DNA of 64,000 nucleotides from Variovorax sp. PBL-E5 (GTDB lineage Bacteria > Pseudomonadota > Gammaproteobacteria > Burkholderiales > Burkholderiaceae_C), in contig NZ_LR594671.1 in the NCBI RefSeq assembly GCF_901827185.1, positions 4,892,001-4,956,000 on the forward strand, given 5' to 3'. The position numbers and the translations under genes were made by a program. Each line of letters starts with the position of its first letter. The first letter of the stretch is position 1. A model generated the notes under the pieces. It worked only from the letters and a program-made list of their open reading frames with translations. It searched no databases and was not told the DNA's origin. Shown here piece after piece: positions 17,478-26,181 of this stretch.

Positions 17478-17932
17478 GGATGCATGTCCCGACGGACCAA
17501 TTCTTCGTAGACGGATATGGCTTGCGATAGCGCGAGATGGCAGTCATCGACAATCGCCTGGGTGGGCGTTCGGTCGCCACGCAGGCAAGGATCGCGGTGA
17601 TCTTCCAGTGCATGCAACGCGGCCTCCAGTCGCTGGACGGGCTCCGGCATGTCGCCAGGAATGGCGGGCCAGCCGACATGACTCACATCACCCGGACCGC
17701 GCAGTTCCCTGCGGCAGCTTCCGTCGCTCTGAGGTACGACGTGCACGCCGGGGATCGTGGAAAAGGCGCGATCTTCACTGGTGAATCCTGTCGCATGCAG
17801 CGAGCTGTTCCAGATGTTGGTTCCCGCCGTCAGGCACGTCCAGTACCAGAGTTCGAAATCTGCAAGAGGGTCGAGTCGATCGCGCAATTGCAGAAGGCGA
17901 CTGATCTTGTCGACGTGAGAGGCGATCTTCAT
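17474..17932 (-). CDS. Protein of unknown function, partner of the 121-residue ORF
   Basis: 152 residues, not recognised. Mostly helical, with a Trp/Tyr-rich segment (DFELWYWTCLTAGTNIWNSSLHATG) resembling the core of the downstream ORF, then a Pro/Gly-rich middle and a helical C-terminus. It begins six bases after the Bug receptor stop and ends in an ATGA overlap with the next gene, so BKACE, Bug, this ORF and the 121-residue ORF look like one transcription unit. A helical-bundle (HEPN-like) accessory protein is possible, but this is a guess. Confidence 0.65.
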   Translation of the reverse strand: MKIASHVDKISRLLQLRDRLDPLADFELWYWTCLTAGTNIWNSSLHATGFTSEDRAFSTIPGVHVVPQSDGSCRRELRGPGDVSHVGWPAIPGDMPEPVQRLEAALHALEDHRDPCLRGDRTPTQAIVDDCHLALSQAISVYEELVRRDMHP

Positions 17933-17938
17933 GATCTC

Positions 17939-18928
17939 TCACTCTGGCTTGATATTGCCGTCCACGACGACCTTCCGCCATGCAGCCAGGTCGTCCGTGA
18001 TCATCTTCGTGAATTCTTGACGGCTCACGGGAGTTGCAGGCGGGATGTTCAACTGGCGAAGTGATTCAGCGAACTCCGGCTGCACCAATTCATGATTGAT
18101 GGCTGCATGCAGACGATCAAGCAACTCCGATGGCGTCTTCTTTGGTGCAAAAACACCTTGCCAACCGGTCGCAGCAAATGGATAGCCTTGCTCGGAAAGC
18201 GTCTTGACCTCAGGCAGTTTGGGACTGCGAACCGTGCCCGACAATGCGATGCCGCGCAGTTTGCCTTGCGTGATGAAGCCCAACGGAGAAACGACGTCGA
18301 CCCAGCCAATGGGAATCACGCCGGCGATGATATCCGTCAGCAACGCAGGCGTTGTTTTATAGGGGACGTGGTTGATGGTCAGGTCTGCCCGTTGCTTGAT
18401 CCACTCCATCGTCAGGTGTCCGTTCGAACCGACGCCCCAACTTCCATACGATTGGTATTTCTTGGGATCGCTTCGCAGAAGCGCAACCAGCTCAGGGAGT
18501 GTCTTCGCAGGCACCGAAGGGTGCACGGCAAGCAGCACGCCACCCACGGCAGTCAGCGCCACGGGTTCCAGGTCTCGCAGAGTCTTCACCGAGAGGTCTG
18601 GATTCAGTGCCTCGGCCATCACCATGGACGATGCTGTGCTGTGCAAAAGCGTATAGCCATCCGGTGCAGCGGTCTTGACCGCGAGGCTGCCGATCAATCC
18701 ATTCGCGCCCGTGCGATTTTCGATGACAAGTGCCTGACCCAGCGTTTTCCCGAGGTTGGTGTAGAGCTTCCGCGCCATGGCATCCAACACCCCGCCTGCG
18801 CCACCTGGCACGATGACTTTGATGGGGCGTGAGGGCCAGCTCTTGCCGGCCTGGGCGCCGGCCAGATTGCTCATCAGGGATGCTACTGCTCCAAGCACGA
18901 GCTCTCTACGGGTCAATGATGTCGTCAT
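17939..18928 (-). CDS. Bug/TctC-family periplasmic solute receptor
   Basis: 329 residues with a twin-arginine-like leader (LTRRELVLGAVASLMSNLAGAQA), then WPSRPIKVIVPGGAGGVLDAMARKL and NRTGANGLIGSLAV, both Bug landmarks; GSWGVGSNGHLTMEWI forms the ligand pocket region. It begins 52 bp after BKACE copy 2 and is followed by two unknown genes. Tat export is possible but not certain from sequence. Confidence 0.88.
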   Translation of the reverse strand: MTTSLTRRELVLGAVASLMSNLAGAQAGKSWPSRPIKVIVPGGAGGVLDAMARKLYTNLGKTLGQALVIENRTGANGLIGSLAVKTAAPDGYTLLHSTASSMVMAEALNPDLSVKTLRDLEPVALTAVGGVLLAVHPSVPAKTLPELVALLRSDPKKYQSYGSWGVGSNGHLTMEWIKQRADLTINHVPYKTTPALLTDIIAGVIPIGWVDVVSPLGFITQGKLRGIALSGTVRSPKLPEVKTLSEQGYPFAATGWQGVFAPKKTPSELLDRLHAAINHELVQPEFAESLRQLNIPPATPVSRQEFTKMITDDLAAWRKVVVDGNIKPE

Positions 18929-18980
18929 CTCTTCTTTTCTTGATCAAGGTTCGCGTGGCGCAAAGACGCAAAGCGGAGCT

Positions 18981-20039
18981 TCAGGTCGGCTTGCGCAGGA
19001 ATCCCTGGGTGCCACCGTTGCGGTTGGGCGCGAAGCCGTTTTCCCGAAGCGTCTCGTCTGCCGTCTCGTAGAAGACGCCGATCTTCATGATCTCCCGTGC
19101 CTGCTGCGCCGTCGCGATGGGGCGGCCAAATTCGGTCGAGATGCGCACCAGCTGCTTGATCTGCTCGACGGAGCTCATCTTGCCCGTGCGGGTCTGATTC
19201 CAGAGCACATCCTCGATGCCGCAGCGCACATGCAGGCCCAGGGCGATGCCGATCATGTTCACGGGCAGCACATTGAGCACCGAGCTTTCCACCGTGACCA
19301 CCGCGCCATCGGGCGCAGCACGCAGGAAGTTGGCCAGGTTGTAGATGTTCGCCTGATCCATGCCGCCGCTGATGGCCACCCAGTTCATCACCAGCGGGCC
19401 CTTGTAGACGCCGCGGCGAATCATCCGCTCGATCGTTTCGAAGCTGTTGATGTTGTAGCACTGAAACTCGCTCTGGATGCCGGCGGCCGTCAGGCGACGG
19501 ATGTGCTCCTCGGCCCAGCTGGGATTCGAGGGAACGATCATGTCCTTGTAGGTCGCGTAGAGGTGCGGGAAGCCGCGCGAAACGCCCTTGAAGTCGTCAA
19601 TGCCTGCATGCTCCGTCACGTTCATCTGCGTCGTGTTGACGGTCACCGTCACCTGGTCGGGCTTCGGCGTGAGTTCGGCCAGCATGTGCCGCGTGTCATC
19701 GCTCAGCCACTTGGCGGCCGAGCCGTCATCTTCCGGCGCGAAGCTGATCGAGCCACCCACCTGAATGATCATTTCCGGCACGCGGGCGCGCACCCCGGCG
19801 ATCAACTCGTTGAACTTCGACAGGCGCTTGCTGCCCTTGCCATCGGCTTCACGCACATGCAGATGCAGCACGGTGGCACCGGCTTCGTAGCAATCCACCG
19901 CCTTCTGGATCTGATCCTCCATCGTGACCGGGATGTCTTCCGGGAAGTCCGAGGGAATCCAGCCCGGCGCATAGGGAGCGGCGGTGATGATCAGAGGCTG
20001 CTGGTTCTCGGGATACAGGTGGCCGTCAAGGAAGTTCAT
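18981..20039 (-). CDS. BKACE-family beta-keto acid cleavage enzyme (DUF849), copy 2
   Basis: 352 residues, collinear with and closely similar to copy 1 at 10985-12046. It has the HLHVRE metal motif, IIQVGGSISFAP, and GLHVRCGIEDVLWNQ. The ATG at 20039 starts the shared MNFLDG opening; the frame continues upstream but without family-like sequence. It heads a unit with a Bug receptor and two unknown proteins. Upstream lies a decayed tauD fragment, so this module probably once had a dioxygenase as copy 1 still does. Confidence 0.92.
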   Translation of the reverse strand: MNFLDGHLYPENQQPLIITAAPYAPGWIPSDFPEDIPVTMEDQIQKAVDCYEAGATVLHLHVREADGKGSKRLSKFNELIAGVRARVPEMIIQVGGSISFAPEDDGSAAKWLSDDTRHMLAELTPKPDQVTVTVNTTQMNVTEHAGIDDFKGVSRGFPHLYATYKDMIVPSNPSWAEEHIRRLTAAGIQSEFQCYNINSFETIERMIRRGVYKGPLVMNWVAISGGMDQANIYNLANFLRAAPDGAVVTVESSVLNVLPVNMIGIALGLHVRCGIEDVLWNQTRTGKMSSVEQIKQLVRISTEFGRPIATAQQAREIMKIGVFYETADETLRENGFAPNRNGGTQGFLRKPT

Positions 20040-20215
20040 GGTGATGGGTCTCCGAATTGAAAGATGAATATTGAGAATGCCGAACCGAATGGAAGAACCC
20101 GGTGCGGAACATTGCCTGCAATGCCAATGCACCAACGCAGGCAGTATCCGGGGCATCGGCGACAAGCCCTTGCCCATTTGGGACATGGATTTTTCAATTT
20201 GGGCGGGAAGAGACG

Positions 20216-20376
20216 ACGATCGCCCCATTGCGCGCGCCACGGCCTCGAGGCCAGCTTCGGCGCCGCCATGCCGATCGAAAAGTCCCTGGCGCTGAAAGCG
20301 CGGGTCCCGGACACGCGCACCCGGTCGTGCCCATCCCAGGCGCCAGCCATTGGCCCAACTACCCGGTCAGTGGCAG
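20216..20376 (+). pseudogene. Decayed fragment of a TauD/TfdA dioxygenase gene
   Basis: Within the 319-bp gap upstream of BKACE copy 2, bases 20216-20335 encode RHGLEASFGAAMPIEKSLALKA and match TauD copy 2 around 14925-15050 almost base for base. Bases 20337-20376 match copy 2 around 15152-15190 more weakly. The roughly 100 bp that should lie between them is missing, and no start or iron-binding motif remains. The stop codon of the minus-strand membrane-protein gene falls within this relic. The rest of the gap (20040-20215) shows nothing I recognise. Confidence 0.75.
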
Positions 20377-21723
20377 GAGCTTCTTCAATTGGAAAAAGCC
20401 GGCGGAATGGGTCAGCACGGCATTCAGGATCCAGAGGTAGACCAGCGCGAACGGAACATAGAGCGCGCAGAAGCGCAGGTTGCGGCCGCGCACCAGTTCG
20501 TTGGAGCTCACGCCGAAGAGGCCCGCGGCGTACATCACCGGCACGACGAACCTGGACAGGACGACGCACATCATCCAGCCCAGCAGCACGCTGCCCGCGG
20601 CGACCACGGGATGCAGGGTGTTCACGGAACCCAGGAGCGGCAGCAGCAGGCTGGCGGAGATGATCGGATGCAGGCCGATCAGGGACGTCAGCAGCATCAG
20701 GACCGTCGGCATGAGAAGCAGCACGGGCAGCGGCCACGCGGCGGTGCCGGCCGGCAGGCCGATGACGCCCTGCGCGAGCAGGGCCTTGAGCACTTCACCC
20801 AGCACCAGCGCCGCGCCGACCACCAGCGCCTCGGCGGCAATCGCTTCCAGTGAATTGCACCACCGCGCCGCCAGGTTCATGGCCTGCGCTCGAAGGGCAT
20901 GGCGCGCAATGACCAGCGCCAGGACCGGTACGCCGATCACCACGGCCTCGAGATTGCCGATGCCCCAGACTTCATGAAAGGCCACGATGGCCGCTGCGAG
21001 CAGCAGTGTTTCGACCAGCGCCCTGAAAAGCGGCGTGAGCCATGCGGACCGGATCCGGCCGCCATAGAGGCCGTGCGACAACACCAGTCCGATCGCGCCC
21101 ATCGCCACGCCGTTCAGCACGGCGGGGCCAAGCGCGATCCCCGCGAGCAGCCTCGTACAGACCGCCATGGCCACGAAGAACGGCGACCAGAGCACCGCGA
21201 GGCCGAGCCCTTGAAGCGCGCTTTCCGCCGAGGTCGTGCGCTGGTCGCGCGGACGCTCGGGGGCCAGGATCGGGGACACCACGGCCAGTCCGCCCGCGCC
21301 GAAGATCGCGCCGACGAGATGCGTGCGCAGCATCAGCGAATCATGCTGCTGCCCAGCGTCGAGGGCCGAGTGATGGCTGCGCAATCGGTGCATCCGCGGA
21401 TCGACTTCCAGCGACACCTTGAGAAGCTGCATGGCCGCAAGAAATGCCGAGAACAGGATCGCGGACCGGGCGCCGTCGACCAGGGCCAGCGGGATGTCGC
21501 GCCAGATCGCCACGCCGACCGCACTGAGCGTGACCAGCGCCACCACGACACGCAGCGCCGGCTGCGAAACGATGAAGGCGGCGCCGAAATACACGAGGAG
21601 CCCCGCGACGCCTGCATGGTCGATCCACGTCGACGACGGGACGATGAAGCGCGCTTCCTGCAGCACCCACAAGGCCACCAGCGCACAGGCGGCGATTCGC
21701 CGGGGCGCAGCCATCGCGAGCAA
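20359..21723 (-). CDS. Multi-pass inner-membrane protein, possible transporter
   Basis: 454 residues with roughly 10-12 hydrophobic helices and no recognisable soluble domain. LTSLIGLHPIISASLLLPLLG resembles conserved loops of ion-transporter-superfamily carriers, but I cannot assign a family. The start is a TTG at 21723 or an ATG at 21714, about 12 bp after the ABC permease stop, so it is probably the last gene of the MmgE/ABC operon. Its C-terminal codons lie in the tauD relic, so the native end may have been altered. Confidence 0.7.
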   Translation of the reverse strand: MLAMAAPRRIAACALVALWVLQEARFIVPSSTWIDHAGVAGLLVYFGAAFIVSQPALRVVVALVTLSAVGVAIWRDIPLALVDGARSAILFSAFLAAMQLLKVSLEVDPRMHRLRSHHSALDAGQQHDSLMLRTHLVGAIFGAGGLAVVSPILAPERPRDQRTTSAESALQGLGLAVLWSPFFVAMAVCTRLLAGIALGPAVLNGVAMGAIGLVLSHGLYGGRIRSAWLTPLFRALVETLLLAAAIVAFHEVWGIGNLEAVVIGVPVLALVIARHALRAQAMNLAARWCNSLEAIAAEALVVGAALVLGEVLKALLAQGVIGLPAGTAAWPLPVLLLMPTVLMLLTSLIGLHPIISASLLLPLLGSVNTLHPVVAAGSVLLGWMMCVVLSRFVVPVMYAAGLFGVSSNELVRGRNLRFCALYVPFALVYLWILNAVLTHSAGFFQLKKLLPLTG

Positions 21724-21735
21724 CTTCGCCCTGCC

Positions 21736-22578
21736 TCAGAAGTTCTCGGTCCCCCACTTGTGCGTGGTGAAGTACTGCACGAGGCGGAACAGGCTTTCGG
21801 TGAACAGGCCCACGACGATCACCAGCAGGATGCCGGCGAAGCCATCGGTGATGTTCATGAAGAGGCGGCTGTTGTTGATGTACCAGCCGATGCCTCCGCC
21901 CGAGCCGGTGGCGCCGAAGACGAGCTCGGCCGCGACGACCGTGCGCCAGCCGAAGCCCCAGCCGACGCGCAGCCCCGAGATCATCATCGGCAGCGCCGCC
22001 GGCAACAGGATCTCCGTCATGATCCGCAGGTGACCCAGCTCGTAGTTCCGGCCCAATCGGTACAAGGTGGGCGAGATGGTCGCGAAGCCCACGGTCAGCG
22101 ACGACGCGATCGGCCAGACCATGGCCATCACGACGACGAAGACCAGCGACTCGCGAGAAAAGCCGAACCAGAGGATGGCCATCGGCAGCAGCGCGATCGA
22201 CGGCAGGGGCTGGAAGATCCCGGTCAGCACGCCGAGTGATTCGCGCACCCAGCTGTTCGCGACCGCGAATCCGGTGAAGAGGATCGCGATGACGATGCTG
22301 ATCGCGAAGGACTGCAGGATGACCGACAGCGTCTCCCAGATGTAGGTCCAGAGCTCGCCGTTGCCGTTCAATCCCAGCCCGGCCGCGAGCCGCACGGCCA
22401 CTTCGGAGAAAGGCGGAAACAGCAGCCGGTTGACGCCCAGCAGCCGCACCACGCCTTCCCACAGGCAGCAAAGAAAGATCAGCACGATCAGCTTCTTGGC
22501 GACTCCGGCGCCAAGAATCCTGCCCCACAGCGGGCTTCGCGCAGCGGGCGCTCGCAGGGTGTTGGCGGAAGTCGTCAT
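21736..22578 (-). CDS. ABC transporter permease (nitrate/sulfonate/taurine type)
   Basis: 280 residues, six predicted membrane segments, with the permease loop LYRLGRNYELGHLRIMTEILLPAALP. It overlaps the upstream ATPase gene by ATGA. Together with the SBP at 23400 it makes a complete importer of the NMT1/SsuA class downstream of MmgE. Confidence 0.9.
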   Translation of the reverse strand: MTTSANTLRAPAARSPLWGRILGAGVAKKLIVLIFLCCLWEGVVRLLGVNRLLFPPFSEVAVRLAAGLGLNGNGELWTYIWETLSVILQSFAISIVIAILFTGFAVANSWVRESLGVLTGIFQPLPSIALLPMAILWFGFSRESLVFVVVMAMVWPIASSLTVGFATISPTLYRLGRNYELGHLRIMTEILLPAALPMMISGLRVGWGFGWRTVVAAELVFGATGSGGGIGWYINNSRLFMNITDGFAGILLVIVVGLFTESLFRLVQYFTTHKWGTENF

Positions 22579-23390
22579 GGCGTGTCTTTCAGGAGTTCTC
22601 GGAGTTCATCGACCAGCTTGAGTGCGCTGGCGTCGTGCGGCGGACTGCCGACGTTCGGGTTGTCGACGAGCGCGCGAAGCCGGCCCGGCCCGCGGCTCAT
22701 CACCATCACGCGATGCCCCAGGTGCACAGCCTCGTTCACGTCATGCGTGACGAAGGCGATGGTCACGCGCTTGTCCTCCGCGTCCCACAGGCGATTCAGC
22801 TCGTGCTGCATCTTCTCGCGATTGATGGCGTCGAGCGCGCCGAAGGGCTCGTCCATCAGCAGGATCTCGGGCTGTATCGCGAACGCGCGCGCGATCGCGC
22901 AACGCTGCTTCTGTCCGCCGGACAGGGTGTTCGGATACTGCTGCGCCTGCACGCCCAGGCCCACCCGTTCGATGTAGTGGCACGCACGCTCGGCGCGCTC
23001 CTTCGCGCCCATCTTCGGCCACCGCTTGGCGATGGCCCATTCGACGTTGTTGACCACCGTGCGCCATGGCAGCAGCTGCGCGAAGTCCTGGAACACGAGC
23101 ACGCGGTTCATCGAAGGGCGGGTCACGGCCTTGCCGTCCACCCGGATCTCGCCGGACGAGACGGGAATGAAGCCGCCGATGGCCGTGAGCAACGTCGACT
23201 TGCCGCAGCCGGACGGCCCGAGAAGCACGAACTTCTCTCCGCGCCGGATGGAAACGCAGACATCCTCGACGGCGACGACCGTGCCCCGGCCGCGCGAGCC
23301 GGGAAACTGGATCGATACGCGGTCGACTTCGACCAGCGCATCGCTCGTGCCCGCCGCGACGGCGATCATTTGCTCATTCGGCATTCTCAT
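22575..23390 (-). CDS. ABC transporter ATP-binding protein
   Basis: 271 residues: Walker A GPSGCGKST, Q-loop VFQDFAQLLPW, signature LSGGQKQR, Walker B ILLMDEPFGALDA and switch VTHDVNEA. SsuB/TauB-type nucleotide-binding subunit for the adjacent permease. The start lies nine bases after the SBP stop behind GGGAGG. Cotranscribed with MmgE, SBP and permease. Confidence 0.93.
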   Translation of the reverse strand: MRMPNEQMIAVAAGTSDALVEVDRVSIQFPGSRGRGTVVAVEDVCVSIRRGEKFVLLGPSGCGKSTLLTAIGGFIPVSSGEIRVDGKAVTRPSMNRVLVFQDFAQLLPWRTVVNNVEWAIAKRWPKMGAKERAERACHYIERVGLGVQAQQYPNTLSGGQKQRCAIARAFAIQPEILLMDEPFGALDAINREKMQHELNRLWDAEDKRVTIAFVTHDVNEAVHLGHRVMVMSRGPGRLRALVDNPNVGSPPHDASALKLVDELRELLKDTP

Positions 23391-23399
23391 CTCGCCTCC

Positions 23400-24410
23400 C
23401 TACCACTTCGATCCGGCATCCGCAGGAAACGCGTAGAAGTCCGCCGCCGATTTGGGCGCGTTGTTGAGCGCGCCGAAACTGCGCATGGCCTCCGCCTGCG
23501 TCTTCAGATCCGCATCGGTGGTGTAGCTCTGGTACATGGGGGACTTGAGGTATTTCAGGAACTCCGCCGGCGGAACCTTGCCGCCCACCGACTTGCTCAG
23601 TGCATCGGCGGCCTCCTCGGGATGGCTGTTCATCCAGTCGGCCGTCTTGCGCAATGCCAGCGCATAGCCGCGGACCAGGTCGGGCTGCTCGGACACGGTC
23701 TTGTCCAGCGTGCAGGCCCCCACCGCATAGAGCGAGCCCCAGGTTTCCTTGAAGCTGCCGATCTTCTTCATGCCTTGCTCCTGCAAGCGGAGGGCGAAAT
23801 CCGCCGTCGCGTAGTGGCCGTCCAGCTGCCCGGCGATCAGCGCCTGCATCGCATCGGGGTGCGGCAGGTTGACCCAGTTCCGGTCCAATGCCTTGATGTC
23901 CTTGCCCGCGCGCTTGAGCACCTCCTGCGCCGTGAAGTACTGCGCCGTGTTCGGGCCCGGCGAGAGTTTCCTGGTCGTGCCCACGAAGTCCAGCAGCGAG
24001 TTGGGACCGTCCGGCCGAACCATCAGATAGGCATCGAAGCCACCCGTCGTCTGCAGCCACTTCATGCCGACGCCCTTGTCCCAGGCCTGCAGAAAAGGCC
24101 CCGGCGTGCATGAACCGAAACTCAGGCGTCCGGCCATCATCGCGTCGCGTTGCTGTGCCGTGGTGAAGATGTTGACCCATTCGATCTTCGCGTTCGGGAA
24201 CATCTTCTCGACCACGCCGAGCTGGCGCGCGACCGGCATGGCGCCGTAGATCAGGCCGAAGCCGTGCGCGAAGACATAGGTCCCCTTGACCTTCGGCATC
24301 TGCTCCACCGAGAGCCCCGGCGTGACTTCGACGACCTGGGCCGGCGCCGACAGCGCAAGGCCACAGGCCAGGCCCAGACCCAACACCAGCTTGCGGATAT
24401 GAATTAGCAT
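23400..24410 (-). CDS. NMT1/SsuA-like ABC substrate-binding protein
   Basis: 336 residues with a signal peptide (LVLGLGLACGLALSAPAQ). TYVFAHGFGLIYGAMPVARQLGVVEKMFPNAKIEWVN is the binding-protein core. The ATG at 24410 follows AAGGAGACAGAAAA and overlaps the 3' end of the MmgE gene by seven bases. Ligand unknown; the companion MmgE/PrpD and carboxylase genes suggest an organic acid. Confidence 0.85.
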   Translation of the reverse strand: MLIHIRKLVLGLGLACGLALSAPAQVVEVTPGLSVEQMPKVKGTYVFAHGFGLIYGAMPVARQLGVVEKMFPNAKIEWVNIFTTAQQRDAMMAGRLSFGSCTPGPFLQAWDKGVGMKWLQTTGGFDAYLMVRPDGPNSLLDFVGTTRKLSPGPNTAQYFTAQEVLKRAGKDIKALDRNWVNLPHPDAMQALIAGQLDGHYATADFALRLQEQGMKKIGSFKETWGSLYAVGACTLDKTVSEQPDLVRGYALALRKTADWMNSHPEEAADALSKSVGGKVPPAEFLKYLKSPMYQSYTTDADLKTQAEAMRSFGALNNAPKSAADFYAFPADAGSKW

Positions 24411-25855
24411 TTTTCTGTCTCCTTGTAGGTTGAAATTTCCGACTGCATGCCCGCGGGATCCAGACGGCCCAGGCACTCGAACAACTGCTGCGCACCGTTG
24501 CCCTCGACGAGTCCGGCGATGCAGTGCGAGAGTTCGTCGGCGCGGGCAGGCGGCAGCACCGCTGCCATGCAAGCCTGGAACTTCGCCTCGATGTCGTCGT
24601 CGGTCATCGGGTTTCCGGGCGCGCCGAGGTTGTGGGCGACATAGGCCGAGCGCCGCGCGCCATCGGCCAGTGTCACGGTGACCCGCGCCGGAAAGGAAGC
24701 CGGAAACTCGGGCAATTCTTCCGCGGTGAAAGCCGTGCGCGCAGCGAGCGCGCCGGCCACCGGGTCGGACAGTTTCTCCGGCGAGAAGCTCCGCACGTCG
24801 AGGCCTCCGTCCAGCAGCGCCCGTGCCATCGACCATGGCGCGCTGAACCGCGCCTCGTAGGGTGTGCGCGGCGCGATCTTCGATGCGGCCGGTTCGAACA
24901 CCAGTTCCCGGTACCACTGCGGCCCCTCGCAGCGGATCTCGCGGATGTCCTCGATGCGATCCGGCGACACCCATCCTTCGCCGCGCAACTGCAGCATGGC
25001 CTGGACCGGTGCGTGCACGCACAGGCAGGCCGGATAGGGCTTGGGGCCCATGAGCGCCACTTCCCACGGCGCGCCGCAGGCGTCGCGCCAGGTGTCGGTG
25101 ATGTCGACCCGCGCGAACGAATGGAAGATCCCGAGCCGGTGCTCGAAGATGGCGCGGGGTCCGCGGAAACCCGCGCGCGCGAACTTGGCGGCGCGGATGC
25201 CCGACATCGCCGCCCAGCCCGGGTGCATCTGCTTCACGTCGCTGCCGTCCGACAGGTAGGCCATCGATCCGGACGCCATGCTCCCCGCGATGCCGAGGGC
25301 GTTCAGCGCCTGGTCCGGCGAAAGCCGCATGAGCCTGGCGGCGACGATCGCCGCCGCGAAGGTGCCCAGCACCGAGGTGGCCTGGAAGCCGTTGTCCTGG
25401 AAGGGCCCGGGCGCCAGCCGGCCCAGGCGCGCGGCGACCTGGTAGCCGACGACGAGCGCCGCGAGGATCGAGCGGCCCGATGCCTGCACCGCTTCTCCGA
25501 CCGCCAGCGCCGCGGGGACGAGCACCGAACTGGAATGCACGATCGCCGCCGCATGCGTGTCGTCGAAATCGAGCGCATGCGAGAGCATCCCGTTGGCGAG
25601 CGCGGCATCCTCCATCGAGACACGCATGCCAGCGCCCCACAAGGCCGACTGCGGCACGCTCGCATCCTGAAGCGCGACGTGCACGCCGGCCATGCCGACG
25701 CCAAGGGCGCGGGCCGCCAGGGCAACGCCCAGCGTGTCCTTGATGCATCGGATCGTGGCCGCATCGACATGCGCCGGGATCGTGCTCTCGTCGAGCGAAT
25801 ACCACTCGGCGACCAGTCGCTCGGCCAGCGTTTGCGCGACAGGTCCGGCATTCAT
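24404..25855 (-). CDS. MmgE/PrpD-family protein (2-methylcitrate dehydratase-like)
   Basis: 483 residues of the MmgE/PrpD fold, which includes 2-methylcitrate dehydratase, cis-aconitate decarboxylase and iminodisuccinate epimerase. Family blocks include IKDTLGVALAARALG, HALDFDDTHAA and GSMASGSMAYLSDGSDVKQMHPGWA. I chose the ATG at 25855 behind GGAGG. A further in-frame ATG at 25927 sits at the insertion-element junction and would add 24 low-complexity residues. Before the insertion this gene followed the carboxyltransferase at 27402 by about 70 bp. It now lies behind the IS and may depend on IS or internal promoters. Confidence 0.88.
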   Translation of the reverse strand: MNAGPVAQTLAERLVAEWYSLDESTIPAHVDAATIRCIKDTLGVALAARALGVGMAGVHVALQDASVPQSALWGAGMRVSMEDAALANGMLSHALDFDDTHAAAIVHSSSVLVPAALAVGEAVQASGRSILAALVVGYQVAARLGRLAPGPFQDNGFQATSVLGTFAAAIVAARLMRLSPDQALNALGIAGSMASGSMAYLSDGSDVKQMHPGWAAMSGIRAAKFARAGFRGPRAIFEHRLGIFHSFARVDITDTWRDACGAPWEVALMGPKPYPACLCVHAPVQAMLQLRGEGWVSPDRIEDIREIRCEGPQWYRELVFEPAASKIAPRTPYEARFSAPWSMARALLDGGLDVRSFSPEKLSDPVAGALAARTAFTAEELPEFPASFPARVTVTLADGARRSAYVAHNLGAPGNPMTDDDIEAKFQACMAAVLPPARADELSHCIAGLVEGNGAQQLFECLGRLDPAGMQSEISTYKETEKC

Positions 25856-25996
25856 CAGATAACCTCCGCCCTCCGCCCTGCGGGCTGCGGTGCGAGCTTG
25901 CTTGGGGCGGCCCGGCGCGGCGCTCATAAGGCAACCTCCTGCTTGACGCTGCCTTGGACAGGTGCTGAGGTGGCGATCCGACTTCCGTGCCCTCGT

Positions 25997-26142
25997 GGTG
26001 ACTGCCCGCGGCGCTGGCTGTTCGACAGCCCGCATGAGACCTGCAGCACCCGAGGTGCCGGAAGGCCACGACGGGCCACCGGATGTAGCGCTACGCCTAC
26101 CCAGCCAGAGCGCCAATTTATGAGCGTCCCGCCATGCCTTCC
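25997..26142 (+). ncRNA. IS110 bridge RNA core (target-binding and donor-binding loops)
   Basis: Two stem-loops with internal guide segments. Target loop: outer stem GGTG-a-CTGC (25997-26005) with GCAGCACC (26043-26050). The 5' guide CGCGGCGCT (26007-26015) equals the left target flank 25916-25924. A perfect hairpin GGCTGT-TCG-ACAGCC (26016-26030) follows. The 3' guide CATGAG (26033-26038) is complementary to the right target CTCATG at 27401-27406. Donor loop: outer stem GGAAGGC (26060-26066) with GCCTTCC (26136-26142). The guide CACCGGATGT (26077-26086) equals the element's last ten bases, an inner stem pairs GCGCT with AGCGC, and TTATGAG (26118-26124) complements CTCATAA at the left end. 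The transcript's 5' end is not fixed; it probably starts nearer 25930. Confidence 0.85.
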
Positions 26143-26181
26143 GACACGGACAGTCTTAACCCAAACCGATGGAGGTTGTCC

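Noticed and set aside
23400..26069. A single long open frame that would fuse sequence opposite or upstream of MmgE to the substrate-binding protein
   Set aside because: Only the last 336 codons match the binding-protein family; the rest is the wrong frame of MmgE. A strong ribosome site and ATG at 24410 mark the real start.
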